From NCBI GenBank assembly GCA_964304625.1, contig OZ199840.1, forward strand, positions 682,001-746,000: a stretch of DNA of 64,000 nt, written 5' to 3'. How positions within the stretch are numbered: position 1 is the first letter of the stretch; each line of letters begins with the position of its first letter. Positions 1 through 14,200 of this stretch are shown one piece after another. The DNA is from Kudoa neothunni (Eukaryota; Cnidaria). Both the position numbers and the translations under genes were made by a program. The notes beneath the pieces are model-generated. The model had not been told where the DNA came from and did not search any database. It saw only the letters and a program-made list of their open reading frames with translations.

Positions 1-3000
1 AACAACAACAACAAATATTTTCAACCTCACAAACTACTTGCCTACTGTGTCAATCAATATTAACAAAAATCGTCAGCAGGCGATTTATTTTTCCAGATAA
101 GTTGGTATCAAATAATTAATTCTACGGTGGATAAACTCTTTCCAATGATGCAGGAGTAACGATTTAATAATTCATTGTGTTCTAAGTCCAATTAAGCCTG
201 TTTCCCTAATGCCTACTGTAAATAAACTCAATATGAACACATTAGCATTGATTAACGCGTAAGCTCATTTAGAAACCCAATGAGAATTTTGTCTATAAAT
301 AATCAAAGTAGAAACTATTATCTATAGTGCAAAATGTTTCAATAGGGTTGGTCGTGTTTGTTTACAATGATGAAAGCTTCTGTCGGTAGGTACAACAACC
401 ACAATTGTCAGTGGGATTATTTGATAACATTACAGAAGTGATCGTACTTTACACCCTCAATCTCAACAACCACCCTATCACAACTATTCTTTGTGGCCGG
501 CTGCAGCGGTGAATCCATTGGGTCAACCAACTCAATTGGTGAGGTCTCATGTTGGTCGCATTTTTATTCAGATAATTTTACCGTCATTATCTTGGATACA
601 ATTAATTTTAATCTTATTCGCTCTACTGCCAACAATCACCCATAATCACATTACAATCACTATATTTAACGTGCATTGTTTCCGCAATAATCCTATATCA
701 TTTAACACACAATATCAATTGTTTAGGTTATCATCGATTTAATTAACATTAATGTAATTCGAATTGTTTATTCATCTTTTTGAGGTATCCATGACAATAT
801 ACCTCACTGTTTTATACCAATAAATCGTTACTCACAATTTTCCCATTGTACTTAGGAATTAGGCAAATATCCTCTGTTGATGGAAAATTGTATCGCAATG
901 AAAACATCTTTATTCGTCAGTGTTGAGCGGCACACACACACAAAGCCCATATCATAAATTAGGTTTAAATGAATTCAATCAGTCATCATTAGAAACTTTT
1001 AAAGTTCAAAATTATGTTTGGATAAATCTAATTCCTTTGTTCCATTGGTGATAACTTATATTCAATATAAAGATGATTATTTATTTCGGCAGATTTCACC
1101 ATGATTCGGCCATACAGTTTGTGTTACTGCGCGCTTGAATTCCTAATCAATATTTCCCCTAAGTGATTTATTGCTTAACAATTTATTTATAATGTGAACA
1201 AGTGTGTAGTTGATTTTATTGCCTCGAATGATTATCACTGGATTTACAAATGTTATTATTATGAGGAAGTTCAAATTTTCGTTAGTTTTTTGGGGTCTTC
1301 TGTGAGATTACGATGCATTATTAAGACTGCGGTACGTTTCTCAGAGAGTATTCTGATTAGATGCGAGGTGTGACTTGCATCGGATTGCAGCTTACCTTTG
1401 TATTGATTGAGTCACTAGGCAGGTTTATTAATCTGGTGTTTTGTTCGCATATTCATTCAGCCAGTATTCGTTATGTAAATTGGGGTGGAAGTATATTTTT
1501 TATAAATGACTCCAAAGACATGCTTCATGTGAAATAAATTTTGAAAAAGTCATTCATGTTTGTCAGCCGAGAAGCTTACGATTGTTGATTTCGGATGTTT
1601 GATATATTTTATTTCGCTGTTTATATTTTTAAAATTAAATGTATCTAACAATCTAATTTTAAAAAATAATCATGCCAAAAATCTTTGGTATGAAAAAGGT
1701 GAATCGGAGGGGTGGCTGAGTACTCCAGATACCCAACCAATGAAATTTCCTATTAATTTTTTTACTTAAGAAAAGTTTTTCCGTTTCAAAATGGCTAAAT
1801 TGGTTGTATTAATTGAAACATTTTAGTTTTCATTTAGTATTTTAATAAGAATAAAAAATATAATTTTAGGCATATTTATTTTACAATTTTAATTTCTAGA
1901 TTATATATTTACCATTATTTCTTCTAGGTTTTTAAATGGACGAAAAAATAATATTCTAAGGTTTGAATGTTATTTTACTTGTATTACTCGTATAATTGAT
2001 TTAAAATCGATTTGTATTGTTTGATTTTTTTATAAAAATTTATTATTTGTGTAAATTATTTAGAACAACTGTTTTCATGGTGATTCAGCTGATTTTTTTG
2101 AAACCTTAATATTTATAAGGTAATTTAAATCTAAAAGTTCTCAAAAAATGAAGTGTAAAATTTTTAACTTTATATAACCTCCAACTAATATGTGTATACG
2201 TATAGACTACAAATGAAAAAATTTAGCCCCATTCGTAATGTAAAAAAATTATCAATGTCTCTTGTACAGAATAACCTAATTTGGATTAAAGAAATATTAC
2301 CCAATTTAATGGTTACTCTATTCTAGGCGTGTATCTCATGATCTTATGAATACATGCAATACATATTTGTTGCTAGAATAATTATATTTAATTAAGTGGA
2401 AAAACAAATTATACTAAGCATAACAAGACGCGGCTTTTAGTTAACCAAACAGGTTCGCCTCAATTTTGATCAGGAGCACTAAATTCTACAGTAGTTAAAT
2501 TTTGAATGGAATTTTTTATCATAATAAATTTTTATTTTTAAAAGGCGCTGGTTATAGACACAGAAAGTTTTTAATCCAAAATGGCAACTACCTTTGCACA
2601 TTTTCTATTTTTAATCCCGTTAGCTCCTATGTATAGTTGAGTTGATCTTTAAAGTTGTTTTTTTGGAATCTGCTGTATTTTGTTATTTTTGGCTTATGGC
2701 TATCGCTACTAAGGCAAAAAATAATTAAATACGGTCAAAACTATATCTACGTGGATATTATGATACGTGTCAATACCCACTTACTTTTTAAAATATGCTT
2801 AATGAAAAATTTAATATTTCGAAAGGATTGAAACGGTACCACACTTACACTTATTAAAGTCTTTCCATATTCGCGCTATGTTGTCTAACAATTTAATTGC
2901 AGATCACATGATATTAAAGCATAAAAATTAAGAAATAAATAAAAACTCTATAATTAAATTCTTATTATTTTCCAGTAGATAATTAACTTGATAATAGATA

Positions 3001-5335
3001 TAAAGTAAAAGCATTTATTTATTAATTATTTAATTAATGTGGTTCGTTTAATAACTTTATATAAATTAGATTAACTGAAAATATTTGTAAGAATTATTCT
3101 ACGAAATTTTTATAAATTAGTCCATACACATATTTTAAATATATATGAAAGAAATAATATTATGCTATGCACTCGAATAACACAACTTAAATGAATTAAA
3201 TGAAGCTTGGTGTTGGAACGATTAAAATTTTTTAAAATGTACGCACAATCATCCAAACGCGAATTTTATTTTCGTGATAATTAGATTTTTCAGCTGAATT
3301 AAAAATAAAAAACATTAATGTCTTCCCCTCGTGCAATAATAATAATAATAATAACAATTAGAACAGTTTTTATGCTTTGATTTACATAAATAAGGTTTGG
3401 CTGAACTATTAATACAAATTAATTCAGGTATTCTTCGAATCTTACTAACTACGACTAAGCTAAGCTAAGCTATGCTATAATATAATAATTTATCAATCCC
3501 AAATAATACGTGAAAATAACTTTAGTTGATATCGTTGAACTTTGAAATGACGACACTTATGAAGGTAAAATATTTTAGCTCCATTTAATGAGAATTATGT
3601 AAAAAAGTTACTTTGAATATTCTTTTACCGGATTCTTCTTGGAGGAGCGATTTCACTTGTCCAAACAGATTTAATACGCTTGGTTCTGCTTTCTTTGAGA
3701 TTTTTTCTGAACAATACTGATGTGGAAACCCATTTAGCATTTGGGTTTTCATGCCAGCCAACAAATAGCCACGCTCACCGCCAAAGATAACACCAAGACT
3801 CTGTTGGCAACGTATTTTCTTAACCGTTGACAATAGAATTATTTTTAATTGTTTAGTATCTGCGCTCTCCCTCTTTAAATAAGTGACGCAAATGGATTGA
3901 CTCAACAGGCGATTCTTTACTATTCAATGCTGTAATTTTCAAAAATCGTTACCATATGGATATCACATGCTAAGGAAAAGGTGGTGGCATTATCGTGGCT
4001 TCTTTTTAGGTTCGGAATTACTGTTATCGCAATGTTTAACACCTTTTATATTGTTTTTTTCACCACGACACTAAGTTACATTTTTCGTCAAGCAATAATT
4101 AAACTAATTCTTTGCTGAATACATGAATAGAGGAGAAAATAAGTTATAACATGGATTTATGTCACAGATTTTATTCAAAAAACGCTAAAGTTAATTTTTC
4201 CGCAAGTAATTAGAATTCACTATGTACCATGCTGACTCTAGAAAAATTGGTCTATACATATTCAAATAATCGATGTTGTTTTTGAATATTTTTGCATCAA
4301 ATATTTATTTTTTTTATATTTCAGTTTTATCAATAAAACTTTATAAATGTAATTGGTTATCTGCGCGGTAAATAATATTCGGGTGTCTTTAGTTTTGATT
4401 ATATTTAATGATTTCATTCCCACCATCCGCTCTCAAGATTCGGAAATAATAAAAAATAACAAATTATAAAGAATTAAATCTTTATACACCTTGTGAGTAA
4501 GAGAAAGTATTCTTGATATTAAAAATTCCCAACGCTCTTGCGCGAGCTTAAATTATAATTACAATTTAGCAGGCGAATAGCCCCCACTTTCGTGAATTTA
4601 ACATTTAACTTAAAAATAAATAAAAAACAATTTAGAAAATACAATAAATTTAAAATTTAAAAAGATACAAATTGTTTTGCAACTTAATTCGAGTATTTGC
4701 AGCGACGTAATTTTTCACGAAGTTGTCCGTTAAAATTCGAATTGTAATCCCATTCTTAATTTTTTAAATTAAGATAGATTTAGAATCCATATGAATTTAG
4801 AAACCCGATGTTATCAAGATATTAGAATAGTTGGAAATACCAACCGCACATCGATTCGTTAGTCTTTACGTTTAATTGGCATTACGCGGATTAAGTTGAC
4901 ATAGTTCAAATATTTAAGGTGGTTATTTAAAATTTAGATCTTTTTGTTTCTAATAAAAAATTAATGATATTCGAAACTTTAGTCGAAATAATTATTTGGA
5001 AATTGAAAGTTTAATTTTTAGTGTTTTCTAAATTCATCCACTTCTCATGGGACAGTAGATTATAGGGTGTAAACGTAAGGGCGTAAATTTATCCGCAGTC
5101 TCAACTCCATTAATCTTCTTGGAACCTAGTGGCATCCAAACAAAAGCTTTTGAGTTGTGTTGCTAAATTGATTGAACCTGTTGTCGACACTTCGCAACAA
5201 AGGACGCCTAACTATATCACCTACATGAGATAAAGCTTGAAATTTTAGTGGTGAGGGGTTGACTAGAAATTTTACACGTTATATCCCAAAATCATCGGCA
5301 ATCATTCACCATCAGAAAAATACCACTAAGCTGCG
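1..5335. other. AT-rich region, no gene recognised
   Basis: No conserved coding exon was recognised. The stretch holds short AT-rich simple repeats: an AAC run at the first bases and an AAT run near 3341-3354. It has one weak reverse-strand open frame (3585-3905, listed separately). It could be intergenic or intronic to a gene lying outside the window. Confidence 0.5.
3585..3905 (-). CDS. Hypothetical open frame, unrecognised
   Basis: An uninterrupted 106-codon frame on the minus strand. Its middle part (…SLGVIFGGERGYLLAG…) looks more like coding sequence than the surrounding AT-rich DNA, with a Gly-rich turn and a Lys/Ser-rich C-terminal part. I do not recognise a family. There is no signal peptide or membrane segment. 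A 24-nt GT…AG segment inside it (GTTAAG…CAACAG) could be an intron, so the real product may be a spliced variant. It could equally be a chance open frame or a decayed exon. Confidence 0.2.
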   Translation of the reverse strand: MSQSICVTYLKRESADTKQLKIILLSTVKKIRCQQSLGVIFGGERGYLLAGMKTQMLNGFPHQYCSEKISKKAEPSVLNLFGQVKSLLQEESGKRIFKVTFLHNSH

Positions 5336-6789
5336 ATGAGTAATACGATTGAGATGCCTGAGTAATTATGGAGCCTGTCGGAAATATTTTGAAAACTAAA
5401 CCCTACTATAGACTGTACAGGAATGATATTAGGCAGGTGATGATCAAAAAAAACTGCGGAATCAGCAATAGGATTGAGCATTGGTGGTGGAGCACCATAT
5501 TGCCCGTGTATTTATGTGGCAAATGTGACCAAAGGCAAACCTGCGTTCAACGAGGGAACTATCGAGCCAGGAGACGAGATATTAGCGATCAACTCGTTGA
5601 GCACTCTAGGTTTAACGAAAACCGATGTGGCACAACTTATTCGCAAATGTGGTGTACTACTTCATTTCGGTATTCACGCCCCTTCTATACATAATTAATC
5701 TAGGAAACGGTCAAGCTAAAAATCGCAAAACTTGAGGATAGCGTTGTTGAGGATTATTGTCCAATTATAGGTAGTAAAGAATAAGTTTGTACCGAAACAA
5801 CATTTAAATATTTCAAATGAATAGCCTTCAAGAAACTAAAACATTGGATTGTTGAAAATATTAGTGAAGATTCTGCTGACTTTCTAGGATTGAGTAGAGC
5901 TATTCTTTCTGGCGGTAGTTGGAAATATTTGTGGCAATTTCTAATATTTAAAAAGATAAACTAAAGTTGAGAATTGAAAACCTTTACACCACCACCAAAT
6001 CTATCAAAGCATTCCAGAAAAATTTCATGTTGTATGTTGGTCAACTGAAGAAAATGGTCAGCATTCAAAAAGGTACCCATACGTCGTGAAAAATACAAAT
6101 TCAAATGTGTTTGAATTAGAAATGTCTATAATGTACGCAGAAATGGGATGCCATGATAGCATTGATTCAGCTAGGGCAATCTATCGTGAGTTTGCTGAAT
6201 CCCATTCCTCGCTTGCCAAACGCGGAGAAAAGCTTATCGAAAGAATACAATTCCTGTACAAACCCCTTACAACTTTCCTCACACGAGTCGTCCCTGATAC
6301 TAAAATTAGCCTTCAAAAATATTTGTCGGTAAAATTTGAGTATTTATCATACTGTTTGCAGGTAGTTTGGAGTTGTTATTGTGAAATACAGGCTTCATTT
6401 CATCACTCAACTTTTTAGGCCAAAGAAATGGAAGATGAAGATTGTTCTCTACAAAGTGATTTCGACACCACCTTTAGAATGGAAAACGGCAACTTTGAAT
6501 ACAGAGCTGTGCTGAAAAAATGTTTACTAACCAAAAGATTATTTAATCAACAAAGAGCCACTATTCTTTCAAAACTAGAACTATTAGATCATAAATTTGG
6601 TATCATTGTTCGGTTTTGTTATTTAAAAATAATGCAGCCTAATTAGTTCAAGATTTTATGGCCTTTATCAAAAAATGGAATGTCAATATGGAGGATTATT
6701 TCAAAGCTTGCACTGAAATACTGAAAAATAGACCAAATTCAAACGTCTACGACCCTACCGACTCTATTCCTCTTTACACTGACCAATGA
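5336..6789 (+). CDS. PICK1: PICK1: PDZ plus BAR-domain scaffold
   Basis: Orthologue of PICK1, a peripheral membrane scaffold. Its PDZ domain binds receptor and PKC-alpha tails, and its arfaptin-type BAR domain bends membranes during endocytic trafficking. Eight exons: 5336-5361, 5421-5653, 5704-5770, 5825-5914, 5956-6072, 6120-6361, 6419-6599, 6647-6789; introns are 40-59 nt. The PDZ domain carries the carboxylate loop in IGLSIGGG, followed by APYCPC. The BAR part is clear from FLGLSRAIL, then KYLSVKFEYLSYCL, NGNFEYR and KLELLDHK. The acidic C-terminal tail of vertebrate PICK1 is missing. Spliced length is 1,099 nt (3n+1): the frame of VMIKK and the frame of IGLSIGGG differ by one base, at the A8 run 5446-5453 or after the TGC Cys codon 5455-5457. 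With that one base skipped the product is 365 aa, against about 415 in mammals. Start ATG chosen by splice phase. Confidence 0.9.
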
Positions 6790-9184
6790 GATTTATTTTT
6801 CTCTCTCGTTATATTCTCAACTTTTTCTAATTCCGATTTATCAGCTATATTCTGTCGAATGGATTCAAAAATCGTTTTATTCATTCTTTCTCCAAACAAG
6901 GATTGTCACCATTTCAGATGATTAAATATTAAATTCTATTCTAACTAAAAAATACTGTTTATTAAATGTTTTAATGTTTCTTTTCTCAAATAAAAATATG
7001 TCTATATAAACTTTATTATAGTGGGGGTTGTTTAAACAATGGTGCCTATGACCGCAATGAAATTAATGAGGAGGTCTTTTGTTTGAAATATTATTAAAAT
7101 TTCTACTTCTTTTTCGTTTTATTGATATTATAACTGCGATATATTATCTGAATAAAGTGTGTTAATAATCAAGATATTTTACGCAGAAAAACACCCCCAT
7201 TGCTTAAATCAAAAAATGGCTCCCTTTACTAATGAGTTGTTACACATTTTCACAAAAATTATGAAAATTCACGTCTTAATCTTAATTATCCGATGAATCG
7301 TCATCAGAAAATTACACTAAACTATATTTTACAAAAAATCTGTGATATTATTTCCCACAATAACTATCAAAATACGATAACACATTGATAGTTAACTAAT
7401 CAGAAAAACACGTGAGATCGTAAAATCGTGTATTATCTATTATCACTTGACTTGGCTAAGTGAATAATGTCCCAACGGGAGAAAAAAGTAAATAATACCC
7501 CCAAAGAAACCATTTGAGCGACTTTATTAACAATACATCTTCACGATTCTTTTCAATAAAATAAATAAATCTGACGTGCAAAAATACAGCCTCAATAAAT
7601 AACCTTTAAATTTTAATCAAATTGCATATCGGGACAAATCGTTCCCGCGTGTAATCTCTCGTCGCTGTAGAAAACCTTGCGAATTCTTTTATTTTTCAAA
7701 TATTTTTGACACAGTCGCTACTTTAATATATTTAAATTATTTTTAAATATAAATATTTGGTCAGAGAAGAAGTTCAAGTGCTCTAAATAACGATGCTGTA
7801 TTTTTACAAATTGAATAAATTGATTTATTCATAGCACAATGAAGCATACAGGAATACGACTACTCTATATTATGTAAAAATACAATTTTTAGTTTATAAA
7901 TTTTTTTTTCTATTTATATTAAATGGAAAAAATGTCTATAGCTGATTTTGTTTGATAGTTAGAACATAACAAATTTTAATATTATTTAATTTTCCAATTT
8001 AGCGTTTAATTTGTGTATAATTTACAAAAAACAATTAACTATTATTTATGTCGCCAAATAATAAAAAAGGTATAAGAATTATTCAAATAAAAGTTGACGA
8101 TTTTTAGTCTTTAATAGAAAAATAAGTTAAGCACATAATTATTTGATGTAAGTAAATTATGGATCCAATACCTGAGTAAATGTAATAATATATAACGCTA
8201 AAATAAACATTTTTTAAGTGCTGGGGATAACTAAAATTAACAAAATATTATATACAATAGAAGATAGAATTATACAAGTATTCAAAGTGCCGCCAATAAA
8301 CTACAGACGGTAATCAATTTTGCACATCCTTTAAAGTTATTTAATTATAATTTAAATGTTTATAATAAACAAATATGTTGAACTTAAAGTTAATGTTAGC
8401 TCAAATAATTGACAGTAAATGATGCAAAATACATACCCAAAAATCACGTGACTCGCAGATTTTGCACATTTTTGGGCTTCCTGTTTATTGATGTACAATT
8501 ATTCCAGGAAAAATTAAAAATATGTCGATAAGCTTAGGCAAAAACATCAGGAAATTAAAAGAAAAATACAAAATTATAATTACTTGGATAATGTGCAATT
8601 AAATAACCCTAAGTAGTATTATCCGCAATAAACGTATTTTCTCAAAATTTTTAAAACTTTTAGATCCTCTTTGATTATTTTTAGAATTGAAAATTTATAT
8701 ATAGGTTATAATGGGTCCAAATATAACATAATCCAAAATAATTGATTTTTCCTCAAAAATTGAAACTAAGTTTTCGCTTAGTTTTTTTGCACTATATAAT
8801 TTTTATTCATGCGTATAATGTCAATGAAGGGGTCGCTATTTTTCAATTTTTTTTATTCAATTAATTCGAATCTTTTCGAAATCTCTGTAATAATGAATTT
8901 AAGAGAAATGTTCTATCCATAACACCCGTTTTCTGTGATAATTTTTAAAAGAGATTATATGTATGATATATTTTCTAAGATAATACACAAGCATTTAATT
9001 ATTTATTTATAAAAACCTCTGATTTTTTAATATTTTTAAATAAAGTTCTGAAGATATTGCGTTGAAAACATCAGCAAATATGATTAATCCTTAAATAATT
9101 AATATATGATTACTGGAATAGTTTTTGTCCAATTATGTTGAAATAAATTTTTCGAATATAGAATATGAATTTATAATAATCTAA
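6790..9184. other. Intergenic, AT-rich
   Basis: Follows the PICK1 stop codon. No exon, RNA gene or repeat family was recognised. Many short A/T homopolymers and AATAAA-like motifs are present, consistent with a 3' UTR followed by intergenic DNA. Confidence 0.5.
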
Positions 9185-9780
9185 TTAAAATAAAGATATA
9201 TTGTTTTTAAAATGTATTATAATAAATCTTTTTATTGGCCTATGATTAATCGGTGCGATGCTTCTATCTGGTGTCTCTTCAAATCTTAGAATGATACCTA
9301 TTTTTATGTTAATAAAAATTATTTTTGGTCTCCCACAATCTTCTTCTGCAGTATTTGTATCAATAATATTCTTGAAATACCCCCTTTGAGTGTTTGACGT
9401 TAATATAATCATTGCCAAGGTCACCTACACCATTATAGGCGGGTCACTCATCATTAAATATGGTTGACCCTTTTTTGATTTCTCTCAATCTAGAAAAAGG
9501 CATCGTCAAATTCCGCTTTTCGACATAGAAGTGCCTCATTTCTATTATAGTCATTTATTTCATCATATCGTCAAGTTTACAGTGAGCCATTACAAAAATA
9601 CAGGGAAAGTCAATCCCTCCATCATACTTTCCTCTTCTTAGTACAATATCTATTTGCATTATTTTATAAAGTAGTGATATAAAAAATGTCGAATAATTCG
9701 TCAAAAAATCAACTTCTGGTGAAAAATAATCGCTACCACTTTCATCGTCAACATCAATTAAATACAAGAAATATGTTACC
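9185..9780 (-). other. Possible small unidentified gene or decayed ORFs
   Basis: Two adjacent minus-strand frames (9185-9424 and 9555-9767) have somewhat coding-like composition. One contains the acidic string DVDDESGSDYFSPEVDFL. Possible intron signals lie between them. I recognise no family and could not find a phase-consistent exon chain with confidence. It may be a small gene or transposon debris. Confidence 0.15.
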
Positions 9781-9890
9781 TAATCAACTAGGTAAAGTAG
9801 GGCTTTAATACATAACTCTAAAAATTCCTTATTTGGATTAGAGAGGTTTTCCATGTTTCCTTTAAGACAGTGATAGAGCGTGGACAATAT

Positions 9891-10369
9891 GACATAATGG
9901 TGTTAGGTCGAGATTTCATTCATTGAGGTTGCGAGTTCGTTGCCTAGTCCGGGAATTCCTGTACTCCTAATCCGAAATTAAGTAAGAAGGTTGTGGTAAT
10001 CGCCAGGTTCTACGATTTATCGTGGCCTTTCTTGTACTTGGGAGGGGAGCCTGGCGGAAGGATAGATCTAGGGCGCTCATAAACTCATAAACGAAATAAA
10101 ATCCAGTAGGGGGTTTCCGTAGAGCCGGCACCCGCATTCAGACAACTTTCCCAGACTAATTCCGGGTTAGTCCAGGGTATGGTTGGGGTTGTGGTTGCTC
10201 CAAAATGATAATGTTTAGTGTGTTAAAACCCCACACTACGCATAAACGTAAGTCGCCTTATTAACACGACGCTGCGGTGCCCAAAACGTAAATGGAGAAG
10301 GCTTAACCAGCCCGAAGTTCACAACCTAACAAGTTGCACCAGGGGTTTGATCTTGTAAACAAAAAAAAA
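9891..10369 (+). repeat. SINE-like repeat, copy A
   Basis: About 480 bp of markedly higher GC than its surroundings, ending in an A-run (10360-10369). It matches the reverse complement of 42036-42526 over nearly its whole length, and part of 32527-32870. The 5' end has a tRNA-like promoter. In copy B the box A reads TGGCATAGTGA (against TGGCNNAGTGG), with a B-box-like GAGTTCGAGAC about 36 nt later. An A-rich 3' end plus a pol III head is what a tRNA-derived SINE has. The body (e.g. GGCGCTCATAAACTC, TAGGGGGTT) carries no open frame. Confidence 0.6.
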
Positions 10370-11231
10370 TTTAAGATAGCGGCCACGATTATTTTTACTT
10401 TTTCACTTTTTCAATAGGGAAGACATTTATCAATTCATATGATGAAAAATGCTCGACTATGTTAATTCATTTATCGGACTTTTTTGAAGCATATTGAAAC
10501 TGTTGGCATACTTAACTTTTCGTTTAAATGGTTTTATCCATGGAAAATCGATACGATATTCCTAAAAAATTTTAAGTATTAAATTTTGAGATGGACCATG
10601 TATAAAGGCTTTGGAAAAAAGGTTCCATTGTTGAGAAAAAATTAGTTTTACACCTATTGTATCTAAATGATGCAGTAATTTAAAGTAATATTCTAGTTTT
10701 TACGTAAATATGTGAAAGAATAATCCACATAGTTTCTGCCATACAGAATGATCAGTTATCGACATGGTAACATTTAATTTTCCCATTGTTAAGATGGAGC
10801 AATTGAAATTTCTGCAATAACCGAAGCTATTTGAAGGTTTGCTTAGATAATCCCTGGCAATAGGCGCACAAAAAAACTTCCATAATCAGTAGTAAGCATA
10901 AAAACATCGTCTTCTTCAAAAATCAAAAACTCCATTTTTTGCCTAGCGCGTGCTAAAAAACAAGGCAATATTGAATCTAATTATTTCTTAATGGAAAAAA
11001 TAATTAGTGATTTGAAACGACGAATGCGTCAAAATGTATTAAAAATTTGGGAGTGATTTATTAAGCTTAATTAACGAATTCATTATTTATATATATTTTA
11101 TTTAAAAGAAATATGGAAAAATTTGCAAAAGGAGATTTTATGCTTGCCACAATCTTTATAATTATCAGAATAAAAAAAATTAGCAACCAAAACTTTTTTT
11201 CAATAAATGATGTCAAATTGGTAAATAATGA
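10370..11231. other. Intergenic, no feature seen
   Basis: AT-rich DNA between the SINE-like repeat and the 3' end of the importin-like gene. It probably includes that gene's 3' UTR. Nothing else was recognised. Confidence 0.5.
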
Positions 11232-14200
11232 TCAAAGTTTTGGACAATAAGTATTCTCCAGCAACAGCTCTTCGATGTGGGACTTGGCGCAAGGATCCAA
11301 AGTGAGAAGGTGTTCATTGAATAATTCAGGATAAGCATTCTATAATAAAGTGAATATTTCTGTTAAAATATCATAGCAAATAACTTTAATCTTAATTGCC
11401 GATTCTATAGCTTGCTCTGAATATTTGTTATCATAGTAGTTTGATAACACATACATAGAATAATCCAAAATAAGCGGCAATAATTCACCGAAATTTATAT
11501 TTTCTTTCGGCAGAAATATAAATATATCATTAAGCAACTCGTGTATGAATCTAACAAGAATTTTTGACCTCTTTAAATTTAAATTGGAGTATATGATGAG
11601 CTTTGTTAGTAATGGGAAAACAGTAGCCAGTGTTTTCTCTTTGTAGAGTGGTAGAATATTTCGAATAAAAATTCGAATAGCGTCGATAGGGGTCTCAAAA
11701 AAATATTGTTCTTCGCCTAATAATGGCTCTAAAAATTCATCTACGTTATCAATCTGAGATTGAGAAGCGTTTTGGTCGGCTTCGATAATATTACTCAACA
11801 TATCGTTGAATAACTCGCCAATACTTTGAAGATCAGCCGAGTTCAAAGCATCTTCAAAATTCGGTAAAGTGACACACTTGGTGAAACTTTCAATCATTTG
11901 GAATGTTTTTAACTTAAAAGGGGTATCTTTCATGATTTTAAGAATGGTGTTTTTAAGGGAATTGTGCCAAATTGTTTTTGCCCCTTCGGCATCATTATAA
12001 GTACCACCTCTCAAAAAATAATATACACCCTCGATGATAAGAGGATAGTTACATAGATTTCCAATATTTTTTAAAATTTCGTTGACAATATTAAGACATT
12101 CTTCGACGTAGGGTGAAAAGTTGAAATCGTAATTTTCAACCATCCTAACAACTATTTTAGCGACCAAATTGATGCCACCATCACACTCGAAAGAGAAGCA
12201 TTCGGTACAGCCAAATCGGGAACGATTTCTAAAAAAGTCCAATTTCTCTGTTTCGCTAAGTTCAGCCACCACTTTATTAATATTAGAGAGATATTTGACA
12301 ACTGACCGTGAAATCGATGGCATCAGAGATACAAAACTTTCGGATTTGTTTGCAAAGAAGCGTATGTGAATAAACATGAGACACGGTGGTACTTCCAACT
12401 CACCAGGAGATATCTTATGCACAAAACTTGAACCATCCAAATATCTCATAATTATAGTGTTAAATTCTTTTAGAAAGTCTGAGGAGTCAAGCGAAGTTAC
12501 TTCACGGAGTTGGTCTAACACACGTTGAACTTGACTCTCGCAACCTGGTTCCAAAATTATCTTATCCAACATATTCAAAAGATGAACCATCATTTCAGGA
12601 ATATATGGTTTTATGTCATCCTGCAGCAAACTGTATGCATAATCAATATTATCTGCGAACACTTCCACTATCAACTTCAACAAATCAGGATCTCTACTTT
12701 CAGAAGACAACACAAATAAATCAAGAAAAAGCTTTGCTACACTTTCTGACTCCATTTCGCCGTCGTTTAAACACCACTCTCTTGAGATACCTCCAAATGA
12801 TTTTACACCTTGTATTTTAACATTGAGTGATTCGTGAAAATTAGCAGCTTCTACCACCGCGTTTTTTGCATCTCCATGCATAAAGCCAAAATCTTGGTCG
12901 GGGAAAAAATAGCACAGAACCTCAATGGTTTCAATTGTAAAAAGAACAACCAATGGACTTGCATAATACAAACTATCTTGTAACATTATAAAAGCATCTT
13001 CAGGATCAAACCCTGGACCAGAGCGACAAATGCACATCATTATATTTAATAAGCGTAATGCTACAACAGTGCGTCTCCAATTTCTCGACGTTAACAATTC
13101 GGAAACTTTCTCATTTAATAACGGATAAATTGTTCCAACGTTTAATGTTCGAACAACAACTTCGAACCATGGGTAAACATAAGAAGCTTCTCCGGATAAA
13201 CGCACTTCTTCACATTTAAAATAATCGGTAAAAGACTTCACTGACAAATCTGGGTAGCAGTTTACTTGAGAATTAGTCAAACAATCGAAAATCGCTGGAA
13301 GATAGGTCTTCCATTTCTGTTCAATATATTCGGGACATCCTTTGATTATCAACTCCAACAAATAGAAAATATCTGTTACCACCGACCTGTCAACATTGGT
13401 GTTGTTTAATATTCCAAGGATTTTACGAATCATCTTTTTCAAATATTTCTTAAATATATGTTTATTTTGGTTATACACTCTATGTAAATTCTTCATAAAG
13501 TCGGATGCGGCTTTAGTAAGCACTATGGCTTCCATGACTTCAATTAATAAAGGGACTAATTTGGAAAAGTTCTTGGTGCAAAAATTGGATCCACTATTAT
13601 TCTGTAGTATTTTTTGGAGTAATCTCATAGTAAATAATGTCACCTAAATATATATTTGAATATCAATTGTATTTATTTTAATCAAAATTAGGGGTTTTTA
13701 TTCTTTTTAAAATATAAAGATAACATACCTGAGGTTTTTCAGAGTATTCATTCAAGCAAGCCACCAGTAACTTTCTGTATTGTACCAACTGTTCTCTTTT
13801 TTTCTTACCAAATATATTAGGATTTTCTCTACGAGTTAAATAGCATTACAAACAATTAGATGGAGTTACGTCACTAAGTTTAGAATGATTTCAGATCTCT
13901 CTGTTTGTTCGGCTGTTCCACAACTAGACACCAACTCAGACATCACTTCCCATTTATTTGGTTTATCACGATTAATAACTTCCACCAGGCTGAGAAATAA
14001 TGAAGTTAATTCTTCATGAAGCAACATATTTTCCTCAAACGTTATCAAATGAATAAGATAGGATTTGGATTCATTGGTTAAAGCTTTAAAGTTATCGTTG
14101 ACGCTGAGCAATCCAGTAAATATGGATTTAAGTCTCAAGATTGCCTTAGTTTTCAGCTAAAAAAAACAAACCAACGTAGATTACATCTTATTTTTGTTAA

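Noticed and set aside
11340-11342. In-frame stop ending the importin-like protein early
   Set aside because: A 45-nt GT…AG intron (11384-11340) removes it, and coding continues in phase to 11232.
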